A stretch of 21,609 nt of DNA from JACCXJ01 sp052387115. Its GTDB lineage: Bacteria > Pseudomonadota > Gammaproteobacteria > JACCXJ01. Location: positions 1 through 21,609 of the forward strand of contig JBQTJM010000169.1 of the NCBI GenBank assembly GCA_052387115.1, written 5' to 3'. The translations under genes and the position numbers were made by a program. Of this stretch, positions 6,186 through 12,305 are shown piece after piece; the stretch's first letter is position 1, and every line of letters begins with the position of its first letter. The notes below the pieces were generated by a model, which searched no databases, was not told the origin of the DNA, and was given only the letters and a program-made list of their open reading frames with translations.

Positions 6186-7069
6186 CGCGGCCCGGGATCG
6201 GTCCCTCGGGGACCACGCTTGATCCGAAATAGCGCCGAGATGTCCTCCTCGCCGTACCCCTCATCCATGAGCCGCGCATAGTCGGCTAAGGTCATCTGGA
6301 CCACGGGCAATCCCATCCCGCGTGCCGCCATCTCCCGGCAGATCAGGAGGTCCTTATGGTGCAAGGCGACCTTGAAGCCGGGGACGAAACGGCCCTCCAG
6401 CATGCTTTCGCCGCGGTGGCTCAGGAACCAGTTGGCCGCCGCGCCCTGGCTCACGACCTCGATGACCTTGTCCATGGACAGTCCCATGAGGACCCCGAAG
6501 GCCAGCGCCTCGGTCACGGCCTCGGCGATCCCGGCCGCCATGATCTGGTTGACCGCCTTGGTGGCCTGACCGCTGCCCGAGGGTCCCATGTGGACGATGG
6601 TGGCCGTCATCGCGGACAGCGGCCCGCGCACGCGCTCGAGGACCTCGGCCTCACCCCCCACCATCATTGCCAGCCGGCCGGTGCGCGCGCCTTCGACCCC
6701 TCCCGACACCGGGCAGTCGAGGAAATGCGCGCCGCGCCCGGCCAGCCGCCGCGACAGGCCCCGCGCCGTATCGGCGCCGACGGTCGAGGTGTCGCAGACC
6801 ACGGCACCCGGCATGACCCCGGGCAGGAGCGCGTCCACGACCCCGGCGAGATCGGCATCCCGCGATACCGAGGTCACGACGCACTCGGCCGTGCGGGCGA
6901 GCGCGGCCGGCTCATCGGCGACGGCCACCCCGAGCTCCCCGGCGAGCGCCGCTGCGCGCTCGCGGGTGCGATTCCAGACGATCGAGAGCCAACCGGCCGC
7001 GTGGAGGTTGCGAGCCATGCCCGTGCCCATGGCCCCGAGTCCGATGAAGCCGACCCGCGGAGTCTTCAT
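6176..7069 (-). CDS. NAD(P)-dependent 3-hydroxyisobutyrate dehydrogenase-like oxidoreductase
   Basis: A 297-residue beta-hydroxyacid dehydrogenase. The Rossmann dinucleotide motif is GFIGLGAMGTGMARN from residue 7. The substrate motif DCPVSGGVEGA lies near 118-127, and the catalytic lysine is K171 in GQATKAVNQ. Family members oxidise 3-hydroxyisobutyrate or reduce tartronate semialdehyde and related short acids; the exact substrate cannot be assigned. The ATG at 7069 overlaps the stop of the M20 gene as ATGA, so it is translationally coupled. The last dozen residues (about RGPRGTDPGPRSL) look non-native. They are encoded by a small hairpin, GGTCCC/GGGACC near 6200, and by the arm of the inverted repeat at 6107-6185. 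Confidence 0.88.
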   Translation of the reverse strand: MKTPRVGFIGLGAMGTGMARNLHAAGWLSIVWNRTRERAAALAGELGVAVADEPAALARTAECVVTSVSRDADLAGVVDALLPGVMPGAVVCDTSTVGADTARGLSRRLAGRGAHFLDCPVSGGVEGARTGRLAMMVGGEAEVLERVRGPLSAMTATIVHMGPSGSGQATKAVNQIMAAGIAEAVTEALAFGVLMGLSMDKVIEVVSQGAAANWFLSHRGESMLEGRFVPGFKVALHHKDLLICREMAARGMGLPVVQMTLADYARLMDEGYGEEDISALFRIKRGPRGTDPGPRSL

Positions 7070-8562
7070 ACGCCGCGGTGCCGGTAGTGCAGGGCGATCA
7101 CCTGCGCGATGCAGCAGGTGAGCCTCTTGGCGGTCGGGATATGCAGGAACTCGTTGGGGCCATGGGCGTTCGAGCCGGGCCCCAGGACCCCGGTGACCAG
7201 GAACTGGGCCCCGGGGTAGCGGGACGCGAGCATGGCCATGAAGGGGATGGAACCGCCCTCCCCCATGTACACGGCCGGACGGCCGAAGTAGCGCTCGGAG
7301 GCGGCGGCCACCGAGTCGGCGAGCCAGGGATCGAGCGCCGGGGCGTTCCAGCCGCTCGCGGCCCAATCGGGGCTCAAGGATATGCTCGCGCCATAGGGTG
7401 GGTCCGACTCAAACAGGTCCTTGAGGCAGCGGGCGGCGTTTTTGGCATCGCAGGTCGGGGGCAGGCGCACCGACAGCTTGAGTGTGGTGTAGGGTCGCTG
7501 CACGTTACCGGCGTTCTCGGCCGGCGGCAGCCCTTCGGCACCGACCACCGACAGCGCCGGCCGCCAAGTGCGGTTCAGGATCAGCTCCAAGGGGTCGTCG
7601 CTGATCGGCCGGGTGCGGCCGGCGAGTGGAAACTTGGTATACACCGCCCGCCCCAGGACCTCCGCGACCGCCTGTGCCTGGACACGCCGCTCGGCTGGGA
7701 TCTCGGCGTGGAGCTCCGGCGGCAGGATGGCACCGGTCCCCGCGTCCTCCAGGCGGCCGAGGAGCTGGCGGATAACGCGAAAGCTCGACGGCACGATGCC
7801 GCTCGCATCGCCCGAGTGTACCCCTTCGCTCAGCACCTCGACGCGCAGGGTGCCGCCCGCCAATCCCCGCAGCGAGGTCGTACACCACATCTGCTCATAG
7901 TTGCCGCAGCCCGAGTCGAGGCAGATGACCAGATCCGGCTCCCCGATGCGCGGCGCCAGGGCCTCCATATAAAAGGGGAGATCGAAGCTCCCGCTCTCCT
8001 CGCAGGCCTCGATGATGACGACACAGCGGGCGTGCGGAACGCCATCATGATGGAGCGCCGCGATGGCGCTCAAGGCCGCGAACATCGCGTAACCGTCGTC
8101 CGCCCCGCCCCGGCCGTAGAGCCGACCGCCCTGCATGACCGGGAGCCACGGACCGAGGCCGGCGCGCCACCCGCTCATCTCCGGCTGTTTGTCGAGGTGG
8201 CCGTAGAGCAGCACCGGCGCGGCAGCGCCCGCATCCGAACCCGGGTTATCGATGCCCGGTGTGTCTGTGCCCGGTATGTCTCTGCCAGGTAGGTCTCTGC
8301 CAGGTATATCTATGAAGATCAGCGGCGTGCGGCCCGCGAGCCGCACCACCTCGATACCGAGACCCGGGACCGGTTGCGTCTCGGCAAAGGCCACGAAGCG
8401 CGCCACCACCTCATCCATGTAGCCGTGCGCCTGCCATTCGGTATCGAAGGCCGGGGACTTGTTGGGGATGCGGATGTATTCGAAGAGCTCGGGGATAATA
8501 GATCGATCCCAGACCGCATCGACGTAGTCCCAGGCTCGCGCGCTGATCATGCCTGCCCCCAT
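7066..8562 (-). CDS. M20 family metallopeptidase/carboxypeptidase-like hydrolase
   Basis: About 498 residues with the M20 di-zinc site: YGHLDKQPE supplies the first histidine, GRGGADDG the bridging aspartate, ACEESGS the catalytic glutamate and metal glutamate, CLDSG a further ligand, and NAHGPNEF the C-terminal histidine. The central dimerisation domain begins near the segment VLSEGVHSGDASG. Relatives cleave dipeptides or acyl-amino acids. ATGs at 8571, 8562 and 8550 are all possible; the one at 8562 has the best-spaced GAGG. An odd stretch of five IPGRD-like pentapeptides, encoded by 15-base tandem repeats at 8233-8307, is inserted just before the first zinc histidine. It is the second gene of a three-gene operon after moaB, with overlap into the dehydrogenase gene. 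Confidence 0.87.
   Translation of the reverse strand: MGAGMISARAWDYVDAVWDRSIIPELFEYIRIPNKSPAFDTEWQAHGYMDEVVARFVAFAETQPVPGLGIEVVRLAGRTPLIFIDIPGRDLPGRDIPGTDTPGIDNPGSDAGAAAPVLLYGHLDKQPEMSGWRAGLGPWLPVMQGGRLYGRGGADDGYAMFAALSAIAALHHDGVPHARCVVIIEACEESGSFDLPFYMEALAPRIGEPDLVICLDSGCGNYEQMWCTTSLRGLAGGTLRVEVLSEGVHSGDASGIVPSSFRVIRQLLGRLEDAGTGAILPPELHAEIPAERRVQAQAVAEVLGRAVYTKFPLAGRTRPISDDPLELILNRTWRPALSVVGAEGLPPAENAGNVQRPYTTLKLSVRLPPTCDAKNAARCLKDLFESDPPYGASISLSPDWAASGWNAPALDPWLADSVAAASERYFGRPAVYMGEGGSIPFMAMLASRYPGAQFLVTGVLGPGSNAHGPNEFLHIPTAKRLTCCIAQVIALHYRHRGV
8233..8307 (-). repeat. Five tandem 15-base repeats inside the M20 gene
   Basis: Five consecutive 15-base units encode IPGRD, LPGRD, IPGTD, TPGID and NPGSD. 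The first two units (8278-8307) are nearly identical at DNA level and the later ones are increasingly diverged. Being a multiple of three, the array keeps the frame. It falls between the strand LIFIDIPG and the zinc-binding YGHLDKQP segment, where a surface loop is expected. Confidence 0.8.
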
Positions 8563-8580
8563 GATCCTCATCTCCAGATA

Positions 8581-9156
8581 TTAGCGCTCGCGCAAGCGGG
8601 GCATCAGCTCCACCAGGTTGCAGGGCCGTGTCCGGAGGTCGAGTTGGTGTTGGATCAAGCCGTCCCAGGCGGTCGCGCAGGCCCCGACGGCCCCCGGCAC
8701 GCAGAAGATATAGGTGCCGTTCGAGACACCGGCGATGGCCCGCGACTGGATGGTCGAGCTGCCGATGTCCTCGTAGGAGATCACCCGGAAGATCTCACCG
8801 AATCCCTCGAGCTCCTTGTCGAAGAGCGGGCGCACGGCCTCCGGGGTGCCGTCGCGGCCGGTGACCCCGGTGCCCCCCGTCGTAATGACCACGTGGACCG
8901 CTTCCTCGGCGCACCAACGCGCGATCACGGCCCGCACCCGGTAGACATCATCCGGGACGATCGCCTTCTCATAGAGCCTGTGACCCGCCGCCTCCAGCCG
9001 CTCGGCGAGCAAGCGACCCGACTTATCGGTCTCTTCGGTGCGGCTGTCGGAGACCGTGAGCACCGCGATGTTGAGCGCCAGGAAACCGCGACCACCGGCA
9101 CGGCCTTCCGCGGCACCCTCGGGGTCGCCCTCGTTGTGAAGGATTGGATCTGCCAT
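8581..9156 (-). CDS. moaB: Molybdenum cofactor biosynthesis protein B (MoaB/MogA fold)
   Basis: The 191-residue protein contains the MoaB/MogA signatures: NIAVLTVSDSRTEETDKSG with the SDSR motif, VVITTGGTGVTGRDGTPEA, the molybdopterin-binding TGGTG loop, and the C-terminal CVPGAVGACATAWDGLI. It is expected to take part in adenylylation of molybdopterin in the cytoplasm. An extension of about 28 residues precedes the core. The ATG at 9156 has a GGGG-rich Shine-Dalgarno just upstream; a GTG at 9165 would add three residues. It is the first gene of the minus-strand operon with the M20 hydrolase and dehydrogenase, a pairing with no obvious functional logic. Confidence 0.93.
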   Translation of the reverse strand: MADPILHNEGDPEGAAEGRAGGRGFLALNIAVLTVSDSRTEETDKSGRLLAERLEAAGHRLYEKAIVPDDVYRVRAVIARWCAEEAVHVVITTGGTGVTGRDGTPEAVRPLFDKELEGFGEIFRVISYEDIGSSTIQSRAIAGVSNGTYIFCVPGAVGACATAWDGLIQHQLDLRTRPCNLVELMPRLRER

Positions 9157-9202
9157 ATTCCCCACCCCTCATCGCAGGATAGCGTTCGACTCGGATGCGT
9201 GG

Positions 9203-9230
9203 TCGATTACTATGGTTCGATTGCTATGGG
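9203..9230. repeat. Tandem 14-base direct repeat in the moaB-hslR divergent region
   Basis: Two adjacent units, TCGATTACTATGGT (9203-9216) and TCGATTGCTATGGG (9217-9230), match at 12 of 14 positions. They lie in the 112-base intergenic region between the divergent moaB and hslR genes. The position would suit a regulator binding site or simple slippage duplication; nothing further supports either reading. Confidence 0.45.
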
Positions 9231-9268
9231 AAATGTAGCAGATAACGACGGCGAATGCCGAAAGAGAC

Positions 9269-9673
9269 ATGCACCAAGCGACCGGCGCGAACCCGATACG
9301 CCTCGACAAATGGCTGTGGGCCGCGCGCTTCTTCAAGAGCCGAGCGCTGGCGAGCGCCGCCATCAAGGGCGGCAAGGTCGAGGTCAACGGCCACAGGCCC
9401 AAGCCCGCGACCCACATCCGGCCCGGCGACGATCTGGCGATCCAACGCGGCCCCTTCGAGTACCGGGTGACGGTGGAACGGGGCATCACGAGGCGCGGAC
9501 CGCCGGAGGAGGCCGCGACCCTGTACACGGAATCCCCGGACAGCGCCGCACGCCGTGCGGCCCTGACGGCGGACCTCAAGGCGGCAGCGGCACTGCACCC
9601 CCGAGCGCCCGCACGGCCGAGCAAACGCGACCGCCGCCGCATCATCCGCTTCACCCGCCGACCGGAATCGTAG
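9269..9673 (+). CDS. hslR: Hsp15-like S4-domain RNA-binding protein
   Basis: A 134-residue basic protein whose S4 domain occupies about residues 10-55: IRLDKWLWAARFFKSRALA, then IKGGKVEVNGHRPKPATHIRPGD. The C-terminal tail is very basic, with arginine-rich RPSKRDRRRIIRFTRRP, as in Hsp15. HslR binds stalled 50S subunits carrying peptidyl-tRNA and helps recycle them. The ATG at 9269 follows an AAGAG stretch. The stop codon runs into a palindrome, AGGGGCGCGCCCCT (9672-9685), that may fold in the transcript. Family clear; stress inducibility not visible. Confidence 0.92.
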   Translation: MHQATGANPIRLDKWLWAARFFKSRALASAAIKGGKVEVNGHRPKPATHIRPGDDLAIQRGPFEYRVTVERGITRRGPPEEAATLYTESPDSAARRAALTADLKAAAALHPRAPARPSKRDRRRIIRFTRRPES

Positions 9674-9689
9674 GGGCGCGCCCCTGGAT

Positions 9690-9734
9690 CACCGTTTTGG
9701 GGTTCACCGTTTTGGGGTTTACCTTTTCGGGGCA
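9690..9734. repeat. Three tandem 15-base repeats after hslR
   Basis: CACCGTTTTGGGGTT occurs at 9690-9704 and again at 9705-9719, and a diverged third unit follows at 9720-9734. The array sits 16 bases after the hslR stop codon, just behind a GC palindrome, and upstream of the protease gene. Function unknown; slippage duplication is the simplest reading. Confidence 0.6.
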
Positions 9735-9817
9735 TCAACAAAAGATCACCCGCGCCGATAGCCCGCGCCGGGAAACACAGGACCGGAGACCCACGCTCGG
9801 CCGCGTGGGAGACCCCT

Positions 9818-10465
9818 ATGGACTTCAAACGGATCGTCCTCTATGGGACACTCGCCGCTCATGCCGGTATGGCCTCGGCGGCTCTAGAGATCTCGGTGAT
9901 CGCGCTGTTCAGGGACAAGGCCCTGGTCGAGATCGACGGACGAGAGCGTCTGCTGACCCCGGGCGCCGGCAGCCCCGAGGGTATTCTCCTCGTGTCCGCC
10001 GACAGCAACGAGGCCGTGATCGAGATCGACGGCCGGCGCCAGACCTACCGCCTCGGGCAGCACATCGCCTCCCGGTTCAAGGCCGCCAAGGTCCAGGCGA
10101 CCGTGCGCATCTGGCCCGATCCCACCGGAATGTACGCTGCGCCCGGCAGCATCAACGGGGTGCCGGTGCAGTTCCTGATCGACACCGGGGCCACCCAGGT
10201 GGCCATGAACAAGAACGAGGCGCGTCGCCTCGGGATCGACTACGCGCGCGCAGGCATCGAGGCGGCCGTCCACACGGCATCGGGGATCACGCGCTCCTAC
10301 CAGGTCACGCTCCGGGAGGTTCGGGTCGGCGACATCGTGCTCGCCGCAGTCCCGGCCTCCATCATCGATGGCGACTTCCCCAAGCAATTACTCCTCGGAA
10401 ACTCCTTCCTGAACCGCATCGAGATGCGCCGCGACGGCGAGATGATGGAGTTGCGCAAAAAGTAG
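9818..10465 (+). CDS. Retropepsin-like aspartic protease (clan AA, TIGR02281-like)
   Basis: The 215-residue protein starts with a signal peptide (MDFKRIVLYGTLAAHAGMASA), so it should be periplasmic. Its retropepsin domain begins near residue 105. The active site is FLIDTGATQVAMN with D122-T-G, and the glycine-containing LLGNSFLNRIEMR lies near the end. Such single-domain proteases must dimerise, like retroviral proteases. About 75 residues between signal and protease domain form a separate beta-rich segment. GGGAG lies six bases before the ATG. Physiological substrates of the family are not known. It converges on the adenosyltransferase gene, only ten bases apart. Confidence 0.85.
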   Translation: MDFKRIVLYGTLAAHAGMASAALEISVIALFRDKALVEIDGRERLLTPGAGSPEGILLVSADSNEAVIEIDGRRQTYRLGQHIASRFKAAKVQATVRIWPDPTGMYAAPGSINGVPVQFLIDTGATQVAMNKNEARRLGIDYARAGIEAAVHTASGITRSYQVTLREVRVGDIVLAAVPASIIDGDFPKQLLLGNSFLNRIEMRRDGEMMELRKK

Positions 10466-10475
10466 GGGTCGAGAT

Positions 10476-11030
10476 TTACGGTTTCTTGCGCCCCCGGTCC
10501 CAGCACACCTCGGAGCCACCGTGCTCGCGCGCCAAGGCCCGCGCCATCACGAACAGGAGGTCCGAGAGCCGGTTCAGGTAGACCACGAGTGCCGGGTTGA
10601 CGGTCTCGGCCGCGGCCAGCGCCACGACCCGGCGTTCGGCGCGGCGGCACACCGTCCGCGCGATGTGGCACAGGGCCGCCGGCTCGTTCCCGCCGGGGAG
10701 GATGAACTCCCGTAGCGGTGGGAGCCCGGCGTTGATGCCGTCGAGCACCGCTTCGAGGCCCCGCACCTGCGCCTCCTGGATCACACGCGCCCCGGGGATG
10801 CTGAGCTCGCCACCGAGGTCGAAGAGATCGTGCTGGATCGCGCAGAGCGCCGCCCGCAGCCGTTCCGGGAGGTCGCGCGTCAGTAACAGGCCGACGAAGC
10901 TGTTGACTTCATCGACTTCACCCATGGCCTCGACCCGGAGGCTGGTCTTGGCGGTCCGCGACCCGTCGCCGAGGCCGGTCTCGCCTCGATCGCCGGTGCG
11001 GGTGTAGATCTTGGAAAGGCGGTGTCCCAT
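10476..11030 (-). CDS. pduO: Cob(I)alamin adenosyltransferase, PduO type
   Basis: A 184-residue protein with the PduO ATP-binding N-terminus TRTGDRGETGLGDG at residues 10-23. It has the conserved acidic AMGEVDEVNSFVG segment and the C-terminal signature CRRAERR followed by NRLSDLLFVMAR. It transfers the 5'-deoxyadenosyl group of ATP to Co(I) corrinoids, making adenosylcobalamin in the cytoplasm as a trimer. The ATG at 11030 has GGGGGA upstream; an in-frame start at 11066 would extend it into the promoter and is unlikely. Its upstream region is present a second time at 12187-12263, showing that this gene was originally divergent from the permease gene. Confidence 0.92.
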   Translation of the reverse strand: MGHRLSKIYTRTGDRGETGLGDGSRTAKTSLRVEAMGEVDEVNSFVGLLLTRDLPERLRAALCAIQHDLFDLGGELSIPGARVIQEAQVRGLEAVLDGINAGLPPLREFILPGGNEPAALCHIARTVCRRAERRVVALAAAETVNPALVVYLNRLSDLLFVMARALAREHGGSEVCWDRGRKKP

Positions 11031-11064
11031 GGTTCCCCCATTGCCCGATCTCGGGTCGTCGGGC

Positions 11065-11094
11065 ACTATACGGACGGCCCCCAGCCGGGATCAA
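11065..11094 (-). promoter_or_regulatory. Candidate sigma70-like promoter of the adenosyltransferase gene
   Basis: On the minus strand TTGATC (11094-11089) and TATAGT (11070-11065) are separated by 18 bases. Transcription would start near 11058, leaving a leader of about 28 bases before the ATG. The same boxes (TTGTCC and TATAGT) survive in the duplicated region near 12222-12252, where they no longer drive a gene on that strand. Confidence 0.45.
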
Positions 11095-11110
11095 TACCGG
11101 TCGGGGCCGA

Positions 11111-11384
11111 CGCCTGGGGCTCGAGACGGCACAGACCTTATCGTTTCGCAGCATGCTGGTGGTCGGGGAGCGCATGCAGCTCGTCGAGGTCAAGGCCGTG
11201 GAGGGGGACTATCCCCCGCGCAGCCGGCTGGCCGTGGGCAGAGACCCCTTCGCCGTCCCCGTGCCGACCGATGTCGCGCCCGAGCCGGGCACGGCCTGGC
11301 CGGATCCGCAGCTCGCCCAGGTCCTGAAGCTCGCCCCGGCCAGGGGATCACCCTGGGAGACGGACCTTGGCCGTCGGGCTCTAC
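11111..11384 (+). pseudogene. Broken copy of the YbbP/FtsX-like permease gene (5' part)
   Basis: This stretch matches 12537-12821 inside the intact permease gene, with an unbroken identical run of more than 80 bases at the left end and about nine-tenths identity after that. The block before it (11032-11108) matches the region upstream of the intact gene (12187-12263). The 273 bases between those two blocks, holding the permease start and first membrane helix, are missing. Single-base losses near 11335 and 11362 and a ten-base loss near 11378 shift the frame. Homology stops at CTCTAC (11379-11384), where the stop codon of the opposing small gene lies. It cannot make a permease. Confidence 0.85.
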
Positions 11385-11617
11385 CCGACTATCTGGAGCG
11401 CATCAGCCAACGCTTGGGGGACTTCGAGTGGGAAAAATCGGCCGATGGCGTACCCATAATCTTCCCCGCTCTCGTCAACGACACGAACGTACCCGTGCGA
11501 GGCTGCCTGCTCATCCGGAATCACTCGGTAGAGTTTCCCTACCTCCAGCGACGCTTTATACCCCGCATTATTGATGCAAACTGCGAAGTGAGGTGCTTTG
11601 GTTGCCTTCCTTTTCAT
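11381..11617 (-). CDS. Small conserved hypothetical protein (second gene of a pair)
   Basis: A 78-residue protein starting MKRKATKAPHFAVCINNAGY and continuing SLEVGKLYRVIPDEQAA, GYVRVVDESGEDYGYAIGRF and FPLEVPQAL. The alternating hydrophobic/polar pattern suggests a small beta-barrel, perhaps SH3-like. I recall similar short proteins annotated only as hypothetical, so it is probably a real, widespread family of unknown function. It starts two bases after the stop of the partner gene, with no room for an independent promoter. Its stop codon lies at the edge of the broken permease copy, so the original last residues may have been altered by the rearrangement. No function is assigned. Confidence 0.65.
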   Translation of the reverse strand: MKRKATKAPHFAVCINNAGYKASLEVGKLYRVIPDEQAASHGYVRVVDESGEDYGYAIGRFFPLEVPQALADALQIVG

Positions 11618-11619
11618 GA

Positions 11620-11856
11620 CTAAACCAGCATGGGGAATTTGATCTTGACTTCTTTCCGTCCGATGCCGTGGGCTTCGTACCAGTGAAGCTCTGCGATATG
11701 CACGGTGCCATCGGTTAAGCACACGTTAGCCAATCCTTTCATCTTTCTCCAGCGACCTCGGCCATAGTGTTTCCGTAAACGGGCGCGATCGTGAATTCCA
11801 CTCCCTCTCGCGATGAGCTCAATGTTTCGGATCTCCCCGATGATTTCAAAGTCCAT
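11620..11856 (-). CDS. Small conserved hypothetical protein (first gene of a pair)
   Basis: A 78-residue basic protein: MDFEIIGEIRNIELIARGSG, then a positively charged helix RARLRKHYGRGRWRKMKGLA, then two strands with VCLTDGTVHIAELHWYEAHG and IGRKEVKIK. The basic centre could contact nucleic acid. Proteins of this pattern, usually 75-85 residues and ending with the ELHWYEAHGIG motif, are familiar to me as uncharacterised. It is followed after two bases by a second 78-codon gene, an operon layout like that of toxin-antitoxin pairs, but neither member matches a toxin family I know. The start has no clear Shine-Dalgarno. Confidence 0.65.
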   Translation of the reverse strand: MDFEIIGEIRNIELIARGSGIHDRARLRKHYGRGRWRKMKGLANVCLTDGTVHIAELHWYEAHGIGRKEVKIKFPMLV

Positions 11857-12186
11857 CGGAAAGGCATCAGATCATCTTCTGATTGCAAAGGCGAGTAGTC
11901 GGCTAACGACCGCCCTCAGCGGCAAGGCCCGAGGAAAGGATAGGACAATCAACGCGGTTTCGCAACGCATATTGCCGGGTCAGACAGGCCGGGAGACAGC
12001 GGCACGGGGACGTGGCTGGGCGGCGGGCGCATCGCCCGGCGGCAGATCCCCACCCGTCGAAGAGACGACAGGATAGGCCCTCTCCGATGCGAACGCACAG
12101 GGAGGGGTAGCGATGCCCGCCGGATCTCGCACGGAAGTAAGCCATAAGCCTCCGGCTCGACCCCCGCTGTGACTCACCCCTGCCTG
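11857..12186. other. Non-coding stretch between the small gene pair and the permease upstream region
   Basis: I find no gene, RNA gene or recognisable element here. The only structures are a short hairpin CGGGCG/CGCCCG around 12024-12038 and a 20-codon open frame at 12113 that has no recognisable product. The region may contain the promoter of the minus-strand small gene pair near 11860-11900, but no convincing boxes were seen. Confidence 0.5.
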
Positions 12187-12263
12187 GTTCGCCCATTGTC
12201 CAATCTCGGGTGGTCGGGCACTATACGGACGGCCCCCCGGCCCGGACAATACCGGTCGGGATC
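12187..12263. repeat. Second copy of the adenosyltransferase-permease intergenic region
   Basis: This block matches 11032-11108, the region just upstream of the adenosyltransferase gene, at most positions. It includes a shared central run of 20 or more bases around the CACTATACGGACGG sequence. On the minus strand the ribosome-binding region is retained, but the ATG of the adenosyltransferase is replaced by AGG. It now serves only as the upstream region of the intact permease gene. Confidence 0.8.
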
Positions 12264-12305
12264 GATGGCGGATCGATGCGGCCATCCATTCACAGTCTCC
12301 CAGCC

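Noticed and set aside
9690..9734. Possible CRISPR or origin iterons
   Set aside because: The three units are adjacent without spacers, one is diverged, and no cas, rep or DnaA-box context is present.
8374..10581. 735-codon plus-strand open frame
   Set aside because: It spans the antisense of moaB, intergenic DNA, and off-frame hslR and protease sequence, with no recognisable domain.
11153..11623. 156-codon plus-strand open frame that could be called a chimeric gene
   Set aside because: Its first part is the frameshifted permease remnant and the rest is antisense to the small hypothetical gene; no start signal or family supports translation.
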